DNA of 37,366 nt from Catenulispora pinisilvae (lineage in GTDB: Bacteria > Actinomycetota > Actinomycetes > Streptomycetales > Catenulisporaceae), in NCBI RefSeq assembly GCF_015356865.1, contig NZ_JAAFZA010000093.1:1-37366 (forward strand), written 5' to 3'. Shown here piece by piece: positions 31,790 to 37,366 of the stretch (positions within the stretch are counted from its first letter, which is position 1; each line of letters begins with the position of its first letter). The position numbers were made by a program, and so were the translations under genes. The notes below the pieces were generated by a model. It was not told the DNA's origin, made no database searches, and saw only the letters and a program-made list of their open reading frames with translations.

Positions 31790-33124
31790 CTACGAAGCGT
31801 GCGTCGAGGCCCGCCGCCGCCGCTGCCGGCGCGCCAGGTCCCGCCGCCGCGAGTGGTAGGCGAACATCAGCGCCACCGCGGCCGCGACCAGCCCGCCGAA
31901 GGCGAAGACCAGGTTCGAGTACGACAGCTGCGCGGGCGGCGGGGGCGGCACGATGGTCCCGGCGCCCCGGTGGATCGGGGCCTGCGCGCCGCCGGGCGCC
32001 TCCTGGTACTCCCAGGTCAGCGACGTGTAGCCGAGCACCACCTTCTCGAACTTCGCCTGCGGCACCGGGGTCGGCGCCGGGGCGGGCGCCGGCGTCTTCC
32101 CCTTCTCCTTGCCGGTGGCGGCCGGGGCCGGCGTGCTCGGCGGCGGGGCGGCCGTGGGCTCCGCGGTCTGGAACAGCGAGCCGTCCGCGTTCGCGTCCTG
32201 GACGCTGATCACCGTGGCGTCCTTGAGCGCGAAGGAGAGGTAGCCGTAGCCGCTGCCCGGCCCGCCGAACCCCTCCACGTGCAGACAGCCGAACGGCTCC
32301 CCGGCGGCCGCGGCCAGCCGCAGCTTCGGCGACACGTTCGGGTCGATGCTCTCCAGCAACTCCAGGTTCTGGTACGGGTGCCGGCCGTCGCCCAGCGCCG
32401 GCGGGATCATCCCCGCCGGTCCCACCGACAGGATCGGCAGCGCGCCGGCGGCCGGCTCGGGTATGCCGGTCGGGCCGGAGGTCGCGGGGTGCGTCCCGGC
32501 CGAGTAGGCCGGTATCTGCAAGAAGATCTTGTTCGCCGCCGTGGCGTGCGCACCGGAGGTGTCGCAGGGCCCGGTCGAGGTCGGGATCGCCTGGCTGACG
32601 TACGGCGGCGCGGTCCAGCCCGGATAGGGCGTCGTGGAGTTCGACCACGAGGGCGAGCCCGACGAGGTGGGGGTGGCCGGCGGCGCGCCGGGCGTGCTGC
32701 CGGTCGTGGTCGGCGCCGCGCCGGTGACCGTGAACGTCGCGTTCGCCGAGGCGTTCTGCGCCGCGCCGCTGGCGGTCGCGTGGATCGTGTGCGGGCCGGG
32801 GCCGGCCGGCGCCGGCACCGCCAGCGCGGCGGTCGCCGTGCAGGTCTGGTCCAGCATCGCCGAGCCCAGCGGGGTGGCGTCGAAGGTGAAGGTGACCTGG
32901 CCCCCCAGGCAGGCCGCCGCGCCGCCGCGGGCGTTCAGGTGGAAGCTGGCGGTGAACGGCGAGTTGGCGACGCCGCTGTTCGGACCCAGCGTCAGGCTCG
33001 CCGAGGCGTGCGCGGCCTGGGCCGGGGCCGCGGCGACGACCCCCAGCGCCACCGTGGCCAGGCAGGCCCCCGCGACACCCGCCACGACCGACCGCTTACC
33101 GCGTTGTCCTCGCACCCCACCCAC
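31790..33124 (-). CDS. Membrane-anchored secreted protein with Hcp-like domain
   Basis: 444 aa. Signal peptide (VAGACLATVALGVVAAAPAQA, cleavage near 37), an Ig-like beta region (about 40-135), a Ser/Thr/Pro linker to about 195, then a domain resembling type VI tube protein Hcp (about 198-375): IFLQIPAYSAG, QNLELLESIDPNVSPKLRLA, GYLSFALKDATVISVQD and FEKVVLGYTSLTWEYQE follow the Hcp strand order. A Pro/Ala/Lys-rich insert (318-356) interrupts it. The C-terminus has one membrane helix (403-424, containing Gly-Gly) and a highly basic tail; no LPxTG. The Hcp assignment is by eye. Probably co-transcribed with the rhomboid gene 12 bp upstream; GTG 33115 is an alternative start. Confidence 0.82.
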   Translation of the reverse strand: MGGVRGQRGKRSVVAGVAGACLATVALGVVAAAPAQAAHASASLTLGPNSGVANSPFTASFHLNARGGAAACLGGQVTFTFDATPLGSAMLDQTCTATAALAVPAPAGPGPHTIHATASGAAQNASANATFTVTGAAPTTTGSTPGAPPATPTSSGSPSWSNSTTPYPGWTAPPYVSQAIPTSTGPCDTSGAHATAANKIFLQIPAYSAGTHPATSGPTGIPEPAAGALPILSVGPAGMIPPALGDGRHPYQNLELLESIDPNVSPKLRLAAAAGEPFGCLHVEGFGGPGSGYGYLSFALKDATVISVQDANADGSLFQTAEPTAAPPPSTPAPAATGKEKGKTPAPAPAPTPVPQAKFEKVVLGYTSLTWEYQEAPGGAQAPIHRGAGTIVPPPPPAQLSYSNLVFAFGGLVAAAVALMFAYHSRRRDLARRQRRRRASTHAS

Positions 33125-33136
33125 GCCTCTCGGGAA

Positions 33137-33907
33137 TCACAACCCGAGGTCGTCGAGCTCCTTCATGAGGTCCGACCGCGGACTGCCCGGGAGACTACCG
33201 CCCTTGGCCGATTTCCGGCCACCGTCCTTGGTCGGCTGGGACAAGATCTTGGTGTCGGACAGGCCGCCGTCGCCGACCTGTTCCGCGCTCGCGCCGCCGG
33301 ACGTCAGGGCCGCGGCCCCGCGCTCGCGCAGCAGCCAGCCGGCCGCCACGCCGCCGATCGCCCCGCCGAAGTGGGCGAGCCAGGACACGTGCGGCACACC
33401 TGGCAGCGCGGCGGTGAGCAGGTAGGCGTAGGACAACGCCATGACGCAGCCGATCAGCACGTCCGCCAGGTGCCGGTCGAACAGGCCCTTCACGATGACG
33501 TAGGCGAAGTACCCGTAGACCAGGCCGGAGGCGCCGACGGTGTTCGAGTTGCCCTGCGCGAACCAGACCATCAGCCCGCTGCTGAAGGTGATGATCAGGG
33601 TCACCATCAGGAACTTGCGGACGCCGCGGTAGGCGGCCAGGAACCCGAAGACGAACAGCGGCCCGCTGTTGCTCTCGATGTGCTGCCAGCTGTAGTGCAG
33701 GAACGGGGCGGAGACGATGTCGCCGAGGTGGCCGACGTTGCGCGGGACGATGCCGAAGTGGGTGGACAGCCGGTAGTCGGTCGCCCAGTTCACCACCTGC
33801 ACCGCCCAGATGGCGGCGATGAAGCCGACCATGACGTACAGCGCCTTGCGCGCCTCGTACAGGACCTCCTCGGCACTTCTGCCGTCCCAGGAGCCTGGCC
33901 CGTCCAT
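33137..33907 (-). CDS. Rhomboid-family intramembrane serine protease
   Basis: 256 aa, about six membrane spans. Catalytic Ser127 lies in VGASGLVYGY (GxSG) and His179 in SWLAHFGGAIGG; His76 and Asn80 in QHIESN match the HxxxN oxyanion motif. The family cleaves single-span membrane proteins within or next to the membrane. The cytosolic tail is hydrophilic and ends DLMKELDDLGL. ATG 33907 is used because GGGGGA lies 5 nt upstream and the longer frame adds a non-coding-looking N-terminus. The following gene, 12 bp away, encodes a single-span protein that could be its substrate. Confidence 0.93.
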   Translation of the reverse strand: MDGPGSWDGRSAEEVLYEARKALYVMVGFIAAIWAVQVVNWATDYRLSTHFGIVPRNVGHLGDIVSAPFLHYSWQHIESNSGPLFVFGFLAAYRGVRKFLMVTLIITFSSGLMVWFAQGNSNTVGASGLVYGYFAYVIVKGLFDRHLADVLIGCVMALSYAYLLTAALPGVPHVSWLAHFGGAIGGVAAGWLLRERGAAALTSGGASAEQVGDGGLSDTKILSQPTKDGGRKSAKGGSLPGSPRSDLMKELDDLGL

Positions 33908-33920
33908 CTGGTCCCCCAAG

Positions 33921-33940
33921 TGTCGCGTTGTATCGCGTTC
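33921..33940. repeat. 10-bp tandem repeat in the rhomboid leader
   Basis: TGTCGCGTTG and TATCGCGTTC adjacent (8 of 10 identical), 14 bp upstream of ATG 33907. Confidence 0.45.
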
Positions 33941-34009
33941 TGAGAGAAAGCGTAGCGGTCGCTGTTCGAGGACGCATCCACCTTGAGGGGGAGAAAACAC
34001 GCGCCGAAA

Positions 34010-34040
34010 GGCTCAAAGTGCTACCTCCGTAGGTAGAGCC
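34010..34040. promoter_or_regulatory. Nested inverted repeat upstream of accA
   Basis: CTACCT-CCGT-AGGTAG (34021-34036) is flanked by GGCT (34010-34013) and AGCC (34037-34040). It lies between divergent rhomboid and accA genes, about 60 bp before the accA -10; an operator or hairpin is possible. Confidence 0.35.
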
Positions 34041-34101
34041 AGCCCGCCCGAAGTGGCGCGAACCACGTCCCCATCGTGAGGCCGCATCACGCGTACGGCC
34101 C

Positions 34102-34107
34102 TAAACT
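34102..34107 (+). promoter_or_regulatory. -10 element of accA
   Basis: TAAACT about 35 nt before GTG 34142, leaving a short leader that carries GGAAGGA. No clear -35. Confidence 0.5.
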
Positions 34108-34141
34108 GCGAATCGACCACCCACTGGGAAGGATTGCCGCC

Positions 34142-35905
34142 GTGCGCAAGGTTCTGATCGCCAATCGTGGCGAGATCGCGGTCCGGGTCGCCCGGGCCTG
34201 CCGGGACGCCGGCATCGGCTCGGTCGCCGTCTACGCCGACCCGGACCGGGACGCGCTGCACGTGCGGGTCGCCGACGAGGCCCACGCGCTGGGCGGGTCC
34301 ACCCCCGGCGAGTCCTACCTGGTGATCGACAAGCTGCTGAAGGCCGCCGCCGACTCCGGCGCCGACGCGGTGCACCCCGGTTACGGGTTCCTGTCCGAGA
34401 ACGCCGAGTTCGCCCAGGCCGTCATCGACGCCGGGCTGACCTGGATCGGCCCGCCGCCGGCGGCGATCAGTTCGCTCGGGGACAAGGTCTCGGCCCGGCA
34501 CATCGCGCAGCGCGCGGGCGCCCCGCTGGTGGCCGGCACCCCGGACCCGGTGACCGGGGCCGACGAGGTGGTGGCGTTCGCCCGGGAGTACGGGCTGCCG
34601 GTGGCGATCAAGGCGGCGTTCGGCGGCGGCGGGCGCGGGCTGAAGGTGGCGCGCACGCTGGAGGAGATCCCCGAGCTGTACGAGTCGGCGGTGCGTGAGG
34701 CTGTCACCGCGTTCGGGCGCGGCGAATGCTTCGTCGAGCGCTACCTGGACCGGCCGCGGCACGTGGAGACCCAGTGCCTGGCCGACCAGCACGGCAACGT
34801 CGTGGTGGTGTCGACCCGCGACTGCTCGTTGCAGCGCCGGCACCAGAAGCTCGTCGAGGAGGCCCCGGCGCCGTACCTCGACGAGGCGCAGATCGCGGAG
34901 CTGTACCGGGCCTCGAAGGCGATCCTGAAGGAGGCCGGCTACTACGGCGCCGGGACGTGTGAGTTCCTGGTCGGCCAGGACGGCACCATCTCGTTCCTGG
35001 AGGTGAACACCCGACTCCAGGTGGAGCACCCGGTCAGCGAGGAGGTCACCGGGCTGGACCTGGTCCGGGAGATGTTCCGGATCGCCGACGGCGAAGAGCT
35101 CGGCTACGGCGACCCGGAGGTCCGCGGCCACTCCTTCGAGTTCCGGATCAACGGCGAGGACCCGGGCCGCAACTTCCTGCCGGCCCCCGGCGTGGTGACC
35201 GTGTGGCGGCCGCCGTCGGGCCCGGGCGTGCGCCTGGACTCCGGGATCGAGCAGGGCGCGGAGATCGGGCAGAACTTCGACTCGCTGCTGGCCAAGCTGA
35301 TCGTCTCCGGCCGGGACCGGAAGCAGGCCGTGGAGCGCGCGCGCCGGGCGCTGGCCGAGTTCGAGATCGACGGCATGCCCACCGCGCTGCCGTTCCACCA
35401 GGCGGTGATGTCCGACCAGGCGTTCACGCCGGAGCAGGGCCCGTTCCACGTCCACACCCGCTGGATCGAGACCGAGTTCGACAACCGGATCCCGGCGTTC
35501 GCCGGTGCCCCCGGCGAGGTCGCCGAGGCCGCCGAGCGGACCAGGGTGGTCGTCGAGGTCGGCGGGAAGCGGCTGGAGGTGACGCTGCCGGCCGAGCTGG
35601 GGGTGTCGGCCTCGGGCGGAGCCGGCGGCGGCCGCGGCAAGGCGGCGCCGAAGCGGGCCGGCGGGGCCAAGGCCGGCGCCGCGGCGTCCGGCGACTCGCT
35701 GACCGCGCCGATGCAGGGCACGATCGTCAAGGTCGCGGTCGAGGACGGGCAGGAGGTCGCCGTCGGGGACCTGATCGTGGTGCTCGAGGCGATGAAGATG
35801 GAGCAGCCGATCAACGCGCACAAGGCGGGGACCGTGACGTCGATCGCGGCCGAGGTCGGGACGACGGTCACGGCCGGCACCGTGCTGTGCGAGATCAAGG
35901 ATTGA
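34142..35905 (+). CDS. accA: Acyl-CoA carboxylase alpha chain (biotin carboxylase + BCCP)
   Basis: 587 aa fusion. Residues 1-450 are biotin carboxylase: [16 protein letters not shown] at the start, [11 protein letters not shown], the ATP-grasp loop [31 protein letters not shown] and LQVEHPVSE. After a Gly/Lys/Ala linker (about 475-510) the biotinyl domain has [13 protein letters not shown] and EAMKMEQPI with biotin acceptor Lys552. It carboxylates biotin and passes CO2 to beta subunits such as PccB. GTG 34142 follows GGAAGGA at 8 nt. It is not in an operon with its presumed beta subunit. The 3' end is duplicated beyond the stop. Confidence 0.96.
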   Translation: MRKVLIANRGEIAVRVARACRDAGIGSVAVYADPDRDALHVRVADEAHALGGSTPGESYLVIDKLLKAAADSGADAVHPGYGFLSENAEFAQAVIDAGLTWIGPPPAAISSLGDKVSARHIAQRAGAPLVAGTPDPVTGADEVVAFAREYGLPVAIKAAFGGGGRGLKVARTLEEIPELYESAVREAVTAFGRGECFVERYLDRPRHVETQCLADQHGNVVVVSTRDCSLQRRHQKLVEEAPAPYLDEAQIAELYRASKAILKEAGYYGAGTCEFLVGQDGTISFLEVNTRLQVEHPVSEEVTGLDLVREMFRIADGEELGYGDPEVRGHSFEFRINGEDPGRNFLPAPGVVTVWRPPSGPGVRLDSGIEQGAEIGQNFDSLLAKLIVSGRDRKQAVERARRALAEFEIDGMPTALPFHQAVMSDQAFTPEQGPFHVHTRWIETEFDNRIPAFAGAPGEVAEAAERTRVVVEVGGKRLEVTLPAELGVSASGGAGGGRGKAAPKRAGGAKAGAAASGDSLTAPMQGTIVKVAVEDGQEVAVGDLIVVLEAMKMEQPINAHKAGTVTSIAAEVGTTVTAGTVLCEIKD

Positions 35906-35977
35906 GCACAGATTTAAGGGTTGAACACAGGTTTTAGGATTCAACACGGGTTTTAGGATTCAATACAGATCAAGGAC
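35888..35977. repeat. 19-bp degenerate tandem repeats after accA
   Basis: Units starting TTGA/TTCA at 35902, 35921, 35940 and 35959 (19-bp steps), ending with CTGA at 35977. The terminal ATCAAGGA-TGA of accA recurs as ATCAAGGACTGA at the end of the array, so the gene's last codons bracket it. Confidence 0.85.
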
Positions 35978-35999
35978 TGAAGTCCGGCGTAGCCGGTCC

Positions 36000-36031
36000 G
36001 GCCCGCTGCACGCGAAGGCGTGCAGCGGGCC
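36000..36031 (+). terminator. Intrinsic-type terminator after accA
   Basis: GGCCCGCTGCACGC and GCGTGCAGCGGGCC form a perfect 14-bp stem with a GAAG loop, followed by TTCCC. Located 95 bp after the accA stop. Confidence 0.8.
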
Positions 36032-36049
36032 TTCCCGTGCCCGGTCGGC

Positions 36050-36055
36050 TAGCCT
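36050..36055 (+). promoter_or_regulatory. Leaderless -10 of the last gene
   Basis: TAGCCT 6 nt before ATG 36062; no ribosome site. Confidence 0.6.
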
Positions 36056-36061
36056 CGCTGA

Positions 36062-37366
36062 ATGGAACAAGATCTCGCCCGCCGGGGAAGGAGGACCTTC
36101 GCGGTCCTCCTTGCGGGCTTCGCTCTCCTGCTTTCGGTATTCACTCTGGGCGGCGGCGGCACGGCCTACGCCGCCGACTCCACGGTCGACTCGGTCGCGG
36201 CCGCGCTGAAGGAAAAACCGGTGTATGTCGACCCGGACTCCTCGGTGCAGTTGACGTCGGCCCAGGTCGATTCGCTGGTCTCGCAGATCAAGGGGATGCA
36301 CTCCGGTGTTCCGGTGTACATCGCGCTGCTGCCGGACAACTCGACCTTCAACCAGCCCACTCTGCTTCAGCAGCTGCGCACCAAGGTCGGGCAGTCCGGC
36401 GTCTACGCCGCGAACCTCGGGCACAGCTTCCAGGCGCTCGACTTCTCCGGGCGGCTGCGATCGGGGCAGGCCGACGGTTTGGCGCGGGCTGCGGCGGCAG
36501 GCAGCGGTGGGAACCTCGACTCGGCACTGACATCGTTCGTGTCCTCGGTCGACTCGGCGGTGACCGCTGACGGCCGCGGCAGTCCGAACGGCAATCCGAA
36601 CGGGAAGTCGTCGTCCTCGAAGTCCGGGTCGGGCGCGCTGGTCTTGATCCTGGTGCTGGCGGTCATCGCCGGCGGCGGCTACCTGGCCGTGGCCGCGCGC
36701 AAGAAGCAGCGGACGAATCGGCGGCGGGCCGCGGAGCTGGACGGGTTGAAGCGTGCGGTGGACGAGGACATCACCGCCTATGGCGAGGTGCTGGACCGGC
36801 TGGACTTCTCCCCCGGCGACCCGGCCGCGACCGACGAGATGCGGGCCGACTACAGCAGAGCGCTGGATCAGTACGAGGCGGCCAAGGCAGCGGCCGCGGC
36901 GGCACAGCGTCCTGAGGACATGAAGAGCGTGACCGAGGCGCTGGACGAGGGCCGGTTCGCCTTGGCGACGCTGGACGCGCGGCGTCACGGAACGCCGCTG
37001 CCGGAGCGGCGGCCACCGTGCTTCTTCGACCCGCGCCACGGGCCTTCGGTCGGCGAGGTGACGTGGGCGCCGCCGGGCGGTGCGCCGCGTCCGGTTCCGG
37101 CGTGCGCCGCGGACATGACGCGGGTGGACACCGGGCAGCAGCCCCAGGTGCGGCAGGTGGAGACGGCGTACGGACCGCAGCCCTATTACAACGCGGGTCC
37201 GGCGTACGCGCCTTGGGCCGGCGGGTACTTCGGCGGTTCGGTGCTGCCGGCGCTGATGATCGGGACGATGATGGGCTCGATGTTCGGCGGGAACGAGACC
37301 TACGTCGAGAACAACTACTACGACAACGGTGGCGGTGGTTGGGGCGACGGGGGCGCGGGCGGCTCC
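36062..37366 (+). CDS. Secreted/membrane protein, 3' end outside window
   Basis: 435 residues are visible with no stop before the right edge. A signal peptide (FAVLLAGFALLLSVFTLGGG, ending AYAADS) is followed by an extracytoplasmic domain (YVDPDSSVQLTSAQVDSLVS, VPVYIALLPDNS) whose pattern recalls TPM/DUF6676-type domains of actinobacterial membrane proteins, but I cannot assign it firmly. A second membrane span lies near 192-212 (ALVLILVLAVIAGGGYLAV), then a charged helical region, a conserved-looking CFFDPRHGPSVGEVTW block near 320, and a Tyr/Gly/Asn-rich tail. The ATG is supported by TAGCCT 6 nt upstream. Confidence 0.85.
   Translation, partial: MEQDLARRGRRTFAVLLAGFALLLSVFTLGGGGTAYAADSTVDSVAAALKEKPVYVDPDSSVQLTSAQVDSLVSQIKGMHSGVPVYIALLPDNSTFNQPTLLQQLRTKVGQSGVYAANLGHSFQALDFSGRLRSGQADGLARAAAAGSGGNLDSALTSFVSSVDSAVTADGRGSPNGNPNGKSSSSKSGSGALVLILVLAVIAGGGYLAVAARKKQRTNRRRAAELDGLKRAVDEDITAYGEVLDRLDFSPGDPAATDEMRADYSRALDQYEAAKAAAAAAQRPEDMKSVTEALDEGRFALATLDARRHGTPLPERRPPCFFDPRHGPSVGEVTWAPPGGAPRPVPACAADMTRVDTGQQPQVRQVETAYGPQPYYNAGPAYAPWAGGYFGGSVLPALMIGTMMGSMFGGNETYVENNYYDNGGGGWGDGGAGGS

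Noticed and set aside
35888-35977. Regular repeats considered as a CRISPR array
   Set aside because: Units are 19 bp, degenerate and directly adjacent with no spacers; no cas genes are nearby. The same reasoning excludes the arrays at 17353-17453 and 28221-28280.

Overview
The window is high-GC DNA from an actinomycete. Starts are often GTG. There are many actinobacterial signatures: a Ser/Thr kinase with a long Gly/Gln tail, an acyl-CoA carboxylase beta/epsilon pair with a separate biotin-carboxylase/BCCP alpha chain, a Rv1264-type adenylate cyclase, a bacterial PH-domain protein, and dense use of leaderless promoters (TAnnnT placed 6-8 nt before the start codon). A Catenulispora/Streptomyces-like filamentous actinomycete is my inference. 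It looks like ordinary chromosome: I see no rRNA, tRNA, IS element, phage gene or CRISPR array.

Layout. 1-3470 (-): the 5' part of a Ser/Thr protein kinase (C-terminus off the left edge), then purE and purK of purine synthesis. 3706-4883 (+): two adjacent GtrA-type membrane proteins. 4846-6836 (-): an OmpR-type response regulator and its sensor kinase. 6930-9484 (+): a POT-family peptide transporter and a PanE-like reductase. 9616-11331 (-): a secreted transglycosylase-like protein and a NUDIX hydrolase. 11429-15177 (-): a two-gene heterodimeric ABC exporter. 15238-16207 (+): a possible small protein and fdhD. 16218-17281 (-): an SRPBCC/ArsR pair with a clear palindromic operator. 17437-19685 (-): a lipoprotein polysaccharide deacetylase translationally coupled to a beta-propeller protein. 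19862-20970 (+): a small membrane protein and Maf. 21118-24275 (-): a lipoprotein and the carboxylase epsilon and beta genes. 24316-29761 (+, with one small - gene): birA, PH-domain protein, adenylate cyclase, HMG-CoA lyase, ribbon-helix-helix-like small protein, GGDEF protein. 29837-31724 (+): cytochrome P450 and isochorismatase. 31790-33907 (-): a rhomboid protease with a downstream membrane-anchored protein bearing an Hcp-like domain. 34142-37366 (+): carboxylase alpha chain and a membrane protein running off the right edge.

How the genes work together. pccB/accE, the alpha chain and birA form a biotin-dependent carboxylase set: BirA would biotinylate the alpha chain, which carboxylates acyl-CoA (probably propionyl-CoA) with the beta and epsilon chains. 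HMG-CoA lyase fits branched-chain amino-acid catabolism in the same neighbourhood. Two second-messenger enzymes (cAMP and c-di-GMP type) sit within 3 kb of each other.

Most notable signals: (1) seven genes have short tandem or near-tandem duplications that span the stop codon and continue into the 3' UTR; (2) a rhomboid protease sits 12 bp upstream of a single-span protein with a secreted Hcp-like domain; (3) birA and pccB have divergent, fully overlapping leaderless promoters; (4) the P450 promoter has an inverted repeat lying on its -35 and -10; (5) several genes are preceded by tiny upstream ORFs that end at or across the main start codon. All calls come from reading the sequence; no database search was run.
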